This document shows, piece by piece, positions 50,764-59,506 of a stretch of 64,000 bases of DNA. Source of the stretch: an uncultured Pedosphaera sp. Its GTDB lineage: Bacteria > Verrucomicrobiota > Verrucomicrobiia > Limisphaerales > Pedosphaeraceae. Position numbers and translations under genes: made by a program. The notes beneath the pieces were generated by a model. The model was not told the origin of the DNA and ran no database searches. It was given only the letters and a program-made list of their open reading frames with translations. The number at the start of each line of letters is the position of its first letter. Within the stretch, counting starts at the first letter, position 1. The stretch covers positions 62,001 through 126,000 of the forward strand of contig CAIXFN010000101.1 of the NCBI GenBank assembly GCA_903918755.1, given 5' to 3'.

Positions 50764-51398
50764 GTCGCTTCCGGTTTAACTCCGGTCGGTCGGAGTGGCG
50801 CCTCCGGCTGACGCTTTTCCTGTTGCTCGGGGGCGCGACGGGCTTGCTGGCCGCGGCCAATGAATCGCCCGACCTCCGCCCCCCGCATCCTGAATGGCGG
50901 ACTTCGACCTGGGAACACTGGCGCATGGTGATCGTTCCTTTGGTTGCCTTGGCTTTGCTTGCGCTTGCGGTGCTGGTGAAAGTGTGGCGAGCCCGGATGC
51001 CGGGAATGATCAGCCTCCCGGTCGTGGAGGCTCGGGAAGCCTTGCGCGCGCTGGCGGATCGCGAGCCGAATTACCCGGACCTGACCCTGGACATCACCCG
51101 GATCGTGCGCACTTACATCCACGCCATGATCGTGCTTCCTTCCGGGGAGTTGACCACCGCCGAATTGCAGGCGGCGCTTTCGGCCAACACCGAGGTGCGC
51201 CTGGCCGATGCCCGGTCGATCACGGAGTTTTTCCGCCGTTGCGATCAGGCAAAATTTGCCCCCAACCAGCCGGCGGCGCTGGGGCTGCTGAGCGACGCTA
51301 TTGAACTCATCGGGCAACTGGAGTCGGGGCGGAAACCCGCGGGCACCACGACCATCCGCCGTCGTGCCACTCCGTCGAATTCCCCCCCGCCCGGGTGA
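50760..51398 (+). CDS. DUF4381-like membrane protein of the Bat locus
   Basis: 212 residues starting ATG at 50760, which overlaps the DUF58 stop. An export-like hydrophobic start (LTLFLLLGGATGLLAAA) and one membrane segment, VIVPLVALALLALAVLVKVW (about 60-80), precede a cytoplasmic helical part (VEARLEALRALADREPNYP-like, ITRIVRTYIHAMIVLPSGE, AQAKFAPNQPAALGLLSDAI-like end). The F-x-x-x-C-D-x-x-K-F pattern near residue 160 (FFRRCDQAKFAP) is common in DUF4381 proteins. Its place between DUF58 and BatA is usual. Stop overlaps the next GTG. Confidence 0.75.
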   Translation: MSRFRFNSGRSEWRLRLTLFLLLGGATGLLAAANESPDLRPPHPEWRTSTWEHWRMVIVPLVALALLALAVLVKVWRARMPGMISLPVVEAREALRALADREPNYPDLTLDITRIVRTYIHAMIVLPSGELTTAELQAALSANTEVRLADARSITEFFRRCDQAKFAPNQPAALGLLSDAIELIGQLESGRKPAGTTTIRRRATPSNSPPPG

Positions 51399-52435
51399 AC
51401 TCCCACTTCCAATTCCAATATCCGTGGGTGTTGGGCCTCCTGGCCTTGCTGCCGGTTTACGCCTTCCTGCGTGGCCGGGCCGGTGGCCATTCCGCCCTGG
51501 GTTTCTCCAGCGCGGACATCATGCGCGCGGCCGGGGGTGCCGCCCGTTCGGCGGCGGGCCGGCTCCTGATTTTTTTTCGGTTGCTCTCCGTGGCCCTCTG
51601 TTTGATCGCGCTGGCGGGACCGCGCTTTGCCAACGATCGCACCGAAACTCAGAGCAGCGGCGTGGACATCATGCTCGTCCTCGACTTGTCGTGGTCCATG
51701 ATGTCTTTGGATATGGGGGGCCAGAACGAGGAAAGTTCCCGCTTTGGCATTGCCAGCGCCGTGCTGCAGGATTTCGTTAGCAAGCGGCCGAGCGACCGGA
51801 TCGGCTTGGTGGCCTTCTCGGGTGTGCCTTATCTGGCCAGCCCCTTGACGCTCAATCACGAATGGCTGGCCGCCAATCTGCGCCGCTTGCATATTGGCAC
51901 GATCCGGGAGTTGGGCACCGCCATCGGCGACGCCACTGCCACCGCCGCCAAACGGCTCAAAATGCTCAAGGATGCGAAGAGCCGGATCATCATTCTCCTG
52001 ACCGACGGGGATAACAACACGGGCGAATTGGCGCCGGTACCCGCCGCCCAGGTCGCCGCCGCGATTGGCGCCAAGATTTACACCATCGGCATTGGGATCG
52101 AGGAGCCATGCCGGTTGCCGGCCTTTGATGTCACCACCGGTAAACTTCGCCACGGTCCCAGCGGCGAGATCATTCCCACGATCACGTTGCAGCCCGCGAA
52201 TTACTCGGTCCTGGGCGAAATGGCGCGCCTCTCTCGCGGCAAGTTTTATCGGGCCACGAACCGGCAGGAACTGCAGAGCATCTACAATGAAATCGACCGC
52301 CTGGAAAAGACCGAGGTGAAACTGCGCCGGTTCACCACCTTCACCCCGTTGTTCCAATGGCCGCTCCTGGCCGCGTTTTCCCTCCTCCTCCTGGAGTTGA
52401 TCCTCGCCAGCACCCGTTTCCGGAGGATCCCATGA
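51395..52435 (+). CDS. batA: BatA, von Willebrand A membrane protein
   Basis: 346 residues from a GTG that overlaps the previous stop. Two N-terminal membrane segments (YPWVLGLLALLPVYAFLRG; FRLLSVALCLIALAGPRF), a vWA domain with MIDAS motif DLSWSMMSLD (D-x-S-x-S), and a C-terminal segment (FPLLAAFSLLLLELILAST-like). Metal-dependent adhesion-type vWA proteins of this kind form envelope complexes supported by MoxR; in Bacteroides they support aerotolerance. Length is typical. ATGA overlap with batB. Confidence 0.92.
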   Translation: MNSHFQFQYPWVLGLLALLPVYAFLRGRAGGHSALGFSSADIMRAAGGAARSAAGRLLIFFRLLSVALCLIALAGPRFANDRTETQSSGVDIMLVLDLSWSMMSLDMGGQNEESSRFGIASAVLQDFVSKRPSDRIGLVAFSGVPYLASPLTLNHEWLAANLRRLHIGTIRELGTAIGDATATAAKRLKMLKDAKSRIIILLTDGDNNTGELAPVPAAQVAAAIGAKIYTIGIGIEEPCRLPAFDVTTGKLRHGPSGEIIPTITLQPANYSVLGEMARLSRGKFYRATNRQELQSIYNEIDRLEKTEVKLRRFTTFTPLFQWPLLAAFSLLLLELILASTRFRRIP

Positions 52436-53478
52436 TCGGGGATTTTACGCACCCGCACTTCGCGGAACCCCACTGGCTCTGGCTGGCGGTAATCGCCCCG
52501 GCCGCCCTGATCCTGTTGCAACGCTTCGCCGGGTGGCGACGCCGACGGCAGTTGGCCCAGTTTGCTGACCCCGAGATCATGGCCAGTCTGCTCCAATCGC
52601 ACAGCCCGGCCCGGCGGATCTTCAAAAATGCGCTGCTGGTCCTGGCTGTGGCCGGGTTCGGCGTGGCGCTGGCGCGACCGCAATGGGGGGAAACCACGGA
52701 AAGCGCCCGGGCCCTGGGGGAGGACATCATGTTCGTGCTCGACTGCTCGCGGAGCATGCTGGCAACCGACGTTCAACCGGACCGGCTGGGCCGCGCGAAA
52801 TACGCCATCCTGGATTTTGTGCAACGTCACGGCAACGGCCGGGTGGGCTTGGTCGCGTTTGCCGGCCAGGCGTTTTTGCAATGCCCGTTGACCTATGATG
52901 TGGACGCCTTTCGCGAAGCGCTGTTGGCGATGGACGATCGAACCATCCCCGTGGGTGGGACCGATATCGGGCGCGCCTTGGATGAGGCCTCGCTGGCTCT
53001 GGAGAAGAACGATCGTCGCAAGGTTTTGGTGCTGCTCACGGACGGGGAAGACTTGGAAAAATCCGGGATTGCCAAGGCCAAAGCGCTGGCGGAAAAGCAC
53101 ATCGTCATCTATCCCATCGGCGTGGGCACCGCAGCCGGCACCGTTATCAAAGTCACCAATGAACAGGGCTTTCCGGAAACCGTGCATGATCCGGAGGGGA
53201 AAGTGGTGCAAAGCCGTCTGGACGAGTCCACCCTCACCGCGATCGCCCAGGCCACCCACGGTAGTTATCATCCGCTGGGGCCTGTGGGGGAAGGCTTGAC
53301 GGCCGTGCGAAACCAGGTGGAAGCCGCGGCCGAACAGGCAGAATCTGGCGGTCAACGCAAATCCGGGATTGAGCGGTTTCATGTGCCCCTGGCCATCGTC
53401 GTCCTGCTGCTGGGCTTGGAATCTTTGATTGGCACCCGGCGCAAAGTGCGCCAGATTGGAGAGTCGCAATCTGCATGA
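52432..53478 (+). CDS. batB: BatB, von Willebrand A membrane protein
   Basis: 348 residues from the ATG at 52432, overlapping the batA stop by 4 bases. Membrane segments at about 18-35 and 62-80, then vWA with VLDCSRSMLATDVQPDRLGR (D-x-S-R-S-M-x-A-x-D, the Bat signature) and VLLTDGEDLEKSG, and a last membrane segment (VPLAIVVLLLGLESLIG). Pairs with BatA. Stop overlaps the next ATG. Confidence 0.92.
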   Translation: MIGDFTHPHFAEPHWLWLAVIAPAALILLQRFAGWRRRRQLAQFADPEIMASLLQSHSPARRIFKNALLVLAVAGFGVALARPQWGETTESARALGEDIMFVLDCSRSMLATDVQPDRLGRAKYAILDFVQRHGNGRVGLVAFAGQAFLQCPLTYDVDAFREALLAMDDRTIPVGGTDIGRALDEASLALEKNDRRKVLVLLTDGEDLEKSGIAKAKALAEKHIVIYPIGVGTAAGTVIKVTNEQGFPETVHDPEGKVVQSRLDESTLTAIAQATHGSYHPLGPVGEGLTAVRNQVEAAAEQAESGGQRKSGIERFHVPLAIVVLLLGLESLIGTRRKVRQIGESQSA

Positions 53479-54425
53479 AACGGAAACCACAAATGAGATT
53501 CCTCCGCCAGGTGGGCTGCGCTTCGGTCACCGCCGCGGTGCTGGGTGCCGCGTGTCTCAACGCCTTGGCGCGGGACCCGGACCGGGCCGTTTCCCCGCAA
53601 ACGCTTTACAATCAAGGCACGCAGAAACTGGGTGAAAAGAAATTGCGCGAGGCGGAGGTCCTGCTCCAGACCGCGGTGGCCACGCAAGTCGAGCGCGTTC
53701 AAGGGCCGGCCCTTTACAATTTGGGGCATGTCCGTTTTCAACAGGGCCTGGAAGAACTCAAAAAAGGTCCGGACGCTCAAAAAGCCAAATCCGTGGCGCA
53801 GCAGGCGGATGAATCAGGGCAGTCGGCCTTGCGCGCGGTCGATGCCGCGCTCGCCAGTGAAGATCTTTCCGCCATGGTCAATGCCTACGTGCAAGGGCGG
53901 GGGGCCCGCAAGGAATTGAAGGCCGCCACCGAAGCCGTGAAGCAGGCCATGGAATCCAAGGGGACAGTGCTTTCCAAGTGGCAGCGCGCTTCCGGAGATT
54001 TTAAGAGCGCCCGGGAATTGGTCCCTGCGGATGCGGATGCCGCTCATAACGCGGAGGTGGTGGACCGCAGCATCGCCCAACTGGTGGACATGATCCAGAT
54101 GATGATGCAGAGCATGGATGGCATGCAGCAAAAGCGGGCCGAATTGGGCAAGAAAATGGGACAATTGCGCCAAAAGATGCCCGGTGATCTCGGCAAGCAA
54201 ATGAAGGGGGGCGAGGAAGAGGATGACGAAGAGGAGGGGAAGAAGCCCAAGGAACCGCAGGAAGGGCAAAAGGAAGGCCCCGTCAAGGATGGCAAAGAAA
54301 TGCAAATGAGCGCTGAGGAGGCGGAGCGCCTGCTCTCGATGCTCCGTTTGGATGGCAACCGCAAGCTTTCCATGGGCGGGGATGAACCGGGCAAACCGAC
54401 GAAGGGGAAATTGCGTGATTGGTAA
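53475..54425 (+). CDS. batC: BatC-like TPR protein with charged C-terminal tail
   Basis: 316 residues; ATG overlaps the batB stop. Signal-like start (VTAAVLGAACLNALA). TPR-like helices cover about 40-130 (YNQGTQKLGEKKLREAEVLL, LYNLGHVRFQQGLEELKKG). Residues 195-245 are rich in Met and Gln (MIQMMMQSMDGMQQKRAELG), then an acidic-lysine stretch, EEEDDEEEGKKPKEPQEG, and a short helix (SAEEAERLLSMLRL). This low-complexity tail is common in BatC proteins. Ends 17 bases before batD. Confidence 0.8.
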   Translation: MKRKPQMRFLRQVGCASVTAAVLGAACLNALARDPDRAVSPQTLYNQGTQKLGEKKLREAEVLLQTAVATQVERVQGPALYNLGHVRFQQGLEELKKGPDAQKAKSVAQQADESGQSALRAVDAALASEDLSAMVNAYVQGRGARKELKAATEAVKQAMESKGTVLSKWQRASGDFKSARELVPADADAAHNAEVVDRSIAQLVDMIQMMMQSMDGMQQKRAELGKKMGQLRQKMPGDLGKQMKGGEEEDDEEEGKKPKEPQEGQKEGPVKDGKEMQMSAEEAERLLSMLRLDGNRKLSMGGDEPGKPTKGKLRDW

Positions 54426-54441
54426 TCGACTCTCCCATCCT

Positions 54442-56370
54442 ATGATCCCGGCCGGGCTCCGACTTTCGGCTGTCCCGCAGTTTGCCCTGCTGCTCCTTTT
54501 GCTGCTGCCGGCGCACTCCGCTCACGGTCAATCGCCGCCGCCCACGGTCCTCCGTCCCCGGCAACCCCTCCCGACCGTCCGTGTAAACCCCGGTTCGCTC
54601 TCCATCAATCCCCAGGGGCAGATCGACCAGTTTGACCAGATGGTGGGTTCCTCGGCTTCCATTGACCTGGATTCTCCCGTGACCGTCCGGGCCGAGTTTG
54701 AGCCGGCCACCGCGGCCTTGGGGCAGCGGATTACCTACCGGTTGATCCTATCCGCCCTGGATGAATCCGTGGAGAAATTGACCACTTTACCCGCGCCGCC
54801 AGGTTTGAAATTAAGTGCGGGAGGACGGGCTCAAAGTTACCAACCGGGACCCACCGGTCGCTTGCAACCGCAGACGACTTTGAATTTCCGCGCGACTGTC
54901 ACTGCCAGCGGCGAGTTTGTCGTGCCGGCGTTTACGATTAAAGCGTATGGCAAGGATGTCGCCGTTCCCGCTGCCCGCCTGACCGTCACCTCCCCGGGCG
55001 CGGCGGTTGCCGCGGAAGCCCCGCATTTGTTGTTCGAATTGCCGGCTGGCGATATTTATGTCGGCCAGCCGCTGCGCGTTTCCCTGATTCTGGCCGACTC
55101 TGCCGACGGCAGCCTGCAGGGGCCGCCGCAACAACCCGCGATCGTGGGTGAGTCGATTTTCGTGGAGCCCCAGGCGTTGGGCGCGCGGCATGAATTGATC
55201 CAGCGCAACGGTCGGAGTTTCCCCGCTTATGTGATGGAGATGGTCTTTACCCCGGTGCGGGAAGGGCGTCAGACCCTGGTCGCGCAGGCGACCTCCTATG
55301 GACGCCGCCCCGTGCCCGGTCAGCCCGGCGCTATTCAGTTCGCCCAGATTCTGCTGGATTCCGATCCCTTGGAAATGACCGTCCTCCCGCTGCCCAAGGA
55401 AGGGGTGCTGCCGGGCTTCACCGGGGCTATCGGTAATTACCAGGTGGATGCGCCGGTGATTTCCACCAACGAAGTGGTGGCGGGTGAGGTGATCGTTTTG
55501 AATATGCATGTTCGCGGGGAGGGGAATCTGGGACGCTTGACCCCGCCAAAATTGTCGCCCCTCCGGGAATGGATGACTTACCCCCCCATCACCGAGTCCG
55601 CCCCGCCCATGATGATTCAGCAGCGCGGCTATGCCAATTTCAGTTACACCCTGATTCCCTTGAGCGACCGGGTCAAGGCTACCCCGGCGATTCCTTTTTG
55701 CTGTTTCGATCCGAAGCGCAAAGTTTACGTGGATCTGACCATTCCGCCCGTTCCCATCACCGTCCACCCCGTGGCGGCCGGGGCCGCGATGCGGTCGCCG
55801 GGTGCGGACGGTGGCACGGGGGGCAACGCCGCGGAAACCGCCGCCCGGGAACACGAACCCATCCTCAGCGGCTTGGTGGAACATCCCGGCCCCGGAGCCG
55901 GCGCTTTGCGACCCGGCCAGGAAAGTGGCTGGTTCTGGGCTGCGCAATCAATTCCCGCCGCGATCCTCGCCGGCATCACCTGGCGTGCACGGCGGCGCCG
56001 TTACCTGGCCGCGCATCCCGCGGTGCTTCGCCAGCGCCGGGCCCGGCGGGGACTGCGCCGGCAATTGCAAGTGGCCCGCCGGGCGGCCGCGGCTCGCGAC
56101 GCCCGGGGCTATGTGACAGGGGCCATCAGTGCCTTGCGCGAGGCCTGCGCCCCGCATGGCGCCGCGAATCCCGATTCCCTCGTGTGTGCGGATATTCTGC
56201 GCGAATTGCCGGCGGAGGACCGTCAGGGACCGGGGGCGGAGATGGTGCGGCGTTTCTTTGCGGCCGCCGATTCGCTGCGTTACGGCGGACCCGTCAATGA
56301 CGGGGCGGAATTGCTGGCCCGGCAGCCGGAGTTGGAACAATTGCTCAAGCGCTTGGGGGCCCGCATATGA
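54442..56370 (+). CDS. batD: BatD, periplasmic oxygen-tolerance protein
   Basis: 642 residues from the ATG at 54442; the frame is open to 54352. Signal peptide (FALLLLLLLPAHSAHG). Repeated beta domains: VTVRAEFEPATAALGQRITY (residue about 75), FTIKAYGKDVAVPAARLTV, LLFELPAGDIYVGQPLRVSL, VSTNEVVAGEVIVLNMHVRG-like region, and GEGNLGRLTPPKL. A membrane segment follows (SGWFWAAQSIPAAILAGITW), then a cytoplasmic helical tail rich in Ala and Arg. The length and layout fit BatD. ATGA overlap with batE. Confidence 0.88.
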   Translation: MIPAGLRLSAVPQFALLLLLLLPAHSAHGQSPPPTVLRPRQPLPTVRVNPGSLSINPQGQIDQFDQMVGSSASIDLDSPVTVRAEFEPATAALGQRITYRLILSALDESVEKLTTLPAPPGLKLSAGGRAQSYQPGPTGRLQPQTTLNFRATVTASGEFVVPAFTIKAYGKDVAVPAARLTVTSPGAAVAAEAPHLLFELPAGDIYVGQPLRVSLILADSADGSLQGPPQQPAIVGESIFVEPQALGARHELIQRNGRSFPAYVMEMVFTPVREGRQTLVAQATSYGRRPVPGQPGAIQFAQILLDSDPLEMTVLPLPKEGVLPGFTGAIGNYQVDAPVISTNEVVAGEVIVLNMHVRGEGNLGRLTPPKLSPLREWMTYPPITESAPPMMIQQRGYANFSYTLIPLSDRVKATPAIPFCCFDPKRKVYVDLTIPPVPITVHPVAAGAAMRSPGADGGTGGNAAETAAREHEPILSGLVEHPGPGAGALRPGQESGWFWAAQSIPAAILAGITWRARRRRYLAAHPAVLRQRRARRGLRRQLQVARRAAAARDARGYVTGAISALREACAPHGAANPDSLVCADILRELPAEDRQGPGAEMVRRFFAAADSLRYGGPVNDGAELLARQPELEQLLKRLGARI

Positions 56371-57122
56371 GAATCGCTCATCATTTGATTCTGAGCCTGC
56401 TCCTGGCTTTTCTGGCCGGGCAGCCCGTCGGCGCCGTCGGATCAGCCGACGCGCTTTTTGACCAGGGCATGCAGGCCTATGTCGCCGGTGGGTTCGCCCA
56501 GGCGGCCACAAATTTTCGCGAAGCTTCGGCCCTGCGGATCACGGCGGGAACCCTTCACAATCTGGGCAACGCCGAGTGGCAAAGCGGCCACGCCGGTGCG
56601 GCTATTCTGGCTTGGGAACAGGCTCAATGGCTTGATCCCTTCAATCCCGATACGCGCGGCAATCTCCGGTTCGCCCGCAAAGCCGCGCAGGTGGAAAGCC
56701 CCGAGTTGGCCTGGTACGAGATTTGTTCCGCCTGGCTGCCGGTTAATGCCTGGGCGTGGTTGGCCACCGTCAGTTTCTGGATCGCCGCCACCATGGTGAT
56801 TTTGCCGGGGGTGCTCCGCTGGCGGAAGGCGGACTGGCAACAAGGCCTGGCGGCCGCGGGCTTTGCCGTTCTATTGATCACCCTGCCGGCGCTGGTGGGG
56901 GTTCATACCCGCGCGCAACTCGGTGTGGTGGTGTCCGCGGCCACTCCCCTCCGGCTCACCCCGACCCAGCAAGCCCAGGTTCTCGCCAAACTTCCGGCCG
57001 GCGAATCCGCCCGCCTCGAGCGCCAGCGCGGCAATTACGTTTTCATCCGCACCGCCACCGCCGGGGGATGGGTGGAGCGCGGCCAGTTTGGGCTGGTTGC
57101 CAGCAGTAACTCCAATCCGTAG
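56367..57122 (+). CDS. batE: BatE-like TPR membrane protein with SH3-like end
   Basis: 251 residues, ATG overlapping the batD stop. Signal-like start, then TPR-like helices (LFDQGMQAYVAGGFAQAATN, TLHNLGNAEWQSGHAGAAIL, WEQAQWLDPFNPDTRGNLRF), two membrane segments (WAWLATVSFWIAATMVILPG; LAAAGFAVLLITLPALVG) and a C-terminal SH3-like beta part (ATPLRLTPTQQAQVLAKLPAG, WVERGQFGLV). TPR plus SH3 is the BatE pattern. Last gene of the locus; a LysE gene starts 57 bases on. Confidence 0.85.
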   Translation: MRIAHHLILSLLLAFLAGQPVGAVGSADALFDQGMQAYVAGGFAQAATNFREASALRITAGTLHNLGNAEWQSGHAGAAILAWEQAQWLDPFNPDTRGNLRFARKAAQVESPELAWYEICSAWLPVNAWAWLATVSFWIAATMVILPGVLRWRKADWQQGLAAAGFAVLLITLPALVGVHTRAQLGVVVSAATPLRLTPTQQAQVLAKLPAGESARLERQRGNYVFIRTATAGGWVERGQFGLVASSNSNP

Positions 57123-57179
57123 CCTCGTCCTTCCCCGGGTGCCCGCGGCCCATCGGCGCGGCTAGGGGGACCAATCAAC

Positions 57180-57794
57180 ATGACTGGAACACTTTTTGTT
57201 CAGGGGATTACCATGGGGTTTTGTATCGCGGCGCCGGTGGGGCCCATCGGCTTGCTTTGCCTCCGCCGTTCGCTCGCGCATGGCATGGCCTCCGGTTTGA
57301 TGACCGGTTTGGGGGCCGCCACTGCCGATGCCTGCTACGGCGCCGTGGCCGGATTCGGGCTCACCGCCGTCTCCTCCTTTCTTGTTCGCCAAGGCTTTCT
57401 GCTCGGTCTGCTGGGCGGACTCTTCCTCTGCTACCTGGGTGTGCGGACCTTTCGCAGTTCGCCGGCGACGGAAGCCGCCGGCGCCCGGGGCGAAAGCCTG
57501 CTGGCGGCCTATGGATCGACTTTTCTCCTCACGATCACGAATCCCCTTACGATTCTTTCTTTCGTGGGTATTTTTGCGGGATTCGGCATGGGCACCAATC
57601 CCGGTTTTGGCGCGGCGGGTTTCCTCGTGGCCGGGGTGTTTACCGGCTCCGCCATCTGGTGGTTGCTGTTGAGCGGTGGGGTGGCCGCCCTCCGCAGCCA
57701 TGTCACCCCCGGGTGGTTGCGGGCGGTGAACCGCATTTCCGGCGCCCTGATCTTTGCGTTTGGCGTCGGGGCCTTGCTCCGGTTGGGGCGCTGA
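57180..57794 (+). CDS. LysE-family translocator
   Basis: 204 residues with six hydrophobic segments. The start FVQGITMGFCIAAPVGPIGL then LRRSLAHGMASGLMTGLGAA is the LysE/RhtB signature (G-x-x-x-x-x-P-G-P), and STFLLTITNPLTILSFVGIF the conserved N-P motif in the fourth segment. These proteins export amino acids or small metabolites using the proton gradient. Substrate not predictable. Stop is three bases from the CPBP stop on the other strand. Confidence 0.92.
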   Translation: MTGTLFVQGITMGFCIAAPVGPIGLLCLRRSLAHGMASGLMTGLGAATADACYGAVAGFGLTAVSSFLVRQGFLLGLLGGLFLCYLGVRTFRSSPATEAAGARGESLLAAYGSTFLLTITNPLTILSFVGIFAGFGMGTNPGFGAAGFLVAGVFTGSAIWWLLLSGGVAALRSHVTPGWLRAVNRISGALIFAFGVGALLRLGR

Positions 57795-57797
57795 GCC

Positions 57798-58673
57798 TCA
57801 GGCGCCCAGGTTGTCGAGCCAATGGGGTTGGTAGGTCGTCAGCATGAACATGAACGCAAACGTGCTGGCGTCAAAGAATCCATGCGCCAGCGTGGCTTCC
57901 CAGATGGATTCGTGCCAGAGCATGATCGCCCCCAGTCCGCCCCCCAGCAGCGCTGTGAGCGCCACCGCCCCCCAGCCTTGCACGGTGTGTCCCAGACCAA
58001 ACACCAGCGCCACGAGCACGACGGCCCCAATCCGGCCTGGGAGCCGCGCGAAGGATTTGGGAAAGATGCCGCGCATTCCGGCGAACATGCCTGCCCGCCA
58101 CAATTCCTCCCGCAATCCGGCGACGACAAAGCTGACCAGGGTGAGGGTGAGAATCAGGTAAAGCGGGTGTCCCACCAGGGAGGAGGCATTGATCAGTTGC
58201 TCCGTTTTGGGCCGTAGTTGGTTCAACCCCCCAGTCTGTGGGTTCCGGCTGAGCACCAACCAGACGATGATTCCAAAAATCAGGAAACCCATGATCACCA
58301 CCCGCAGGATCACGGAATAGAGCAGGCCCAGCCAGAGCGGCCGGGCCCCGCGCCGCCACGGGAGCAATAATTGCCCTGGCGTGGCCCGGGAGGCGGCCCA
58401 GGCCAGGCCGAAGATAAGTCCGAACGTGCCGAGTTCGATGGCGGAAACCAGCAGCAGACCCCCGACGGATGACGGCAGCAGTGGCTTGGCGGCGGACTTG
58501 GTGTGGCCCAAACCGCGCAGGCCCACACTCAAAGGGAATGAGGCCAGAATGAGGAAATGCACCCACCAACGCCAGCGGGCGATCGTTCCGGCGGGCGCCG
58601 GTTCCGGCGCGGGGTCGGGAGCGGTGCCGGCTACCGGGAGAATCGGTGGCGGCGAAACGTCTTCATTTGTCAT
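57798..58673 (-). CDS. CPBP-family intramembrane protease
   Basis: 291 residues. About eight hydrophobic segments; the CPBP catalytic motifs are VAGLREELWRAGMFAGMRG (E-E-x-x-x-R), LVALVFGLGHTVQGWG and WEATLAHGFFDASTFA (H-x-x-x-D/N). The first ~45 residues are proline-rich and hydrophilic. CPBP proteases (Rce1-like) process prenylated or other membrane proteins, or act in bacteriocin immunity. Its start overlaps the coiled-coil gene's stop by 11 bases, so the two are probably co-translated. Confidence 0.88.
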   Translation of the reverse strand: MTNEDVSPPPILPVAGTAPDPAPEPAPAGTIARWRWWVHFLILASFPLSVGLRGLGHTKSAAKPLLPSSVGGLLLVSAIELGTFGLIFGLAWAASRATPGQLLLPWRRGARPLWLGLLYSVILRVVIMGFLIFGIIVWLVLSRNPQTGGLNQLRPKTEQLINASSLVGHPLYLILTLTLVSFVVAGLREELWRAGMFAGMRGIFPKSFARLPGRIGAVVLVALVFGLGHTVQGWGAVALTALLGGGLGAIMLWHESIWEATLAHGFFDASTFAFMFMLTTYQPHWLDNLGA

Positions 58674-59403
58674 TCTTGGTGTCGCTCAAATGCCACTCAT
58701 CCCCGATCTTCTTGAAAAAGAATCGCTCCACCAGGTTTTGTCCTTCCAGTTGGACGCGCATCATGACGGAATCATCGGGGAGGATGCTTTGCTCCATGAT
58801 CCGGATGCCTGTCAACTTGGCAAAGCCTTGTTTGGTCTCCGCGATCATGTCTTCCGCGGTTTTGTTTTGTCGCTGGGCTTGCTCGTCCAGTTTGGCACGT
58901 CCGTCCGGGGTGAGACTGGCCAGGAAGACTTCCAGGTCACCTTGACTGCTGGCCCAAATGACCGATTGAATCGCGGCCTCCGGGTTGGAAAAGCCGGCGA
59001 ACGTCCAGTCCTCGCGCGCGAAATAAATATCGGTGGTGGTTTCAACCACTGGCGCCCGGGGGATGGCGGCCGCGGCGGCAACCGCCGCCGGGGTGGCCGA
59101 GGCGCTGAGCGCCTTGACCTGCGCGCGCAACACTTCCAGTTCGTTGGTCATCGGGCGCAAGCGGCGCAGTTCCGTGCGCAATTTCAGCAAATCCTGGTTC
59201 TGGACCCGCAGGACCCGCAACTCCGTGCCGTGCTTTTTGATTTCCTTGGAAGCCTTGGTATCCACCGTGTTTTTGTCACCGGTGTCCCGCGCGCGTAACT
59301 CGGCGTTGTCGTGGTAAAGCTTGTTGAGAAAATATCCCTCGCCGGCGATGGCCACGAGGCAAATCAACAACAGCACCGAAGTATTGCTTCCGTTGGATTT
59401 CAT
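58663..59403 (-). CDS. Membrane-anchored coiled-coil protein with a SnoaL/NTF2-like tail
   Basis: 246 residues from the ATG at 59403; the frame is open to 59580. One membrane segment (TSVLLLICLVAIAGEGYFLN), then a ~60-residue coiled coil (YHDNAELRARDTGDKN, LRVLRVQNQDLLKLRTELRR), an alanine-rich linker, and a C-terminal domain: AIQSVIWASSQGDLEVFLAS, FAKLTGIRIMEQSILPDD and VERFFFKKIGDEWHLSD. The latter resembles NTF2-like or DUF-type repair folds in many verrucomicrobial sigma-associated proteins. I do not know its role. Overlaps the CPBP gene by 11 bases, suggesting a shared function at the membrane. Confidence 0.72.
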   Translation of the reverse strand: MKSNGSNTSVLLLICLVAIAGEGYFLNKLYHDNAELRARDTGDKNTVDTKASKEIKKHGTELRVLRVQNQDLLKLRTELRRLRPMTNELEVLRAQVKALSASATPAAVAAAAAIPRAPVVETTTDIYFAREDWTFAGFSNPEAAIQSVIWASSQGDLEVFLASLTPDGRAKLDEQAQRQNKTAEDMIAETKQGFAKLTGIRIMEQSILPDDSVMMRVQLEGQNLVERFFFKKIGDEWHLSDTKNDK

Positions 59404-59506
59404 AGTTGGTCCATGCGTCTTCGCCGGGCAAACGGCTTTGGGAGGCCAAAGTATACCAATCCGCCGGGGGCGAAAGGAAAAAATGGCCGCCGCCCGCCAC
59501 TCTCCT

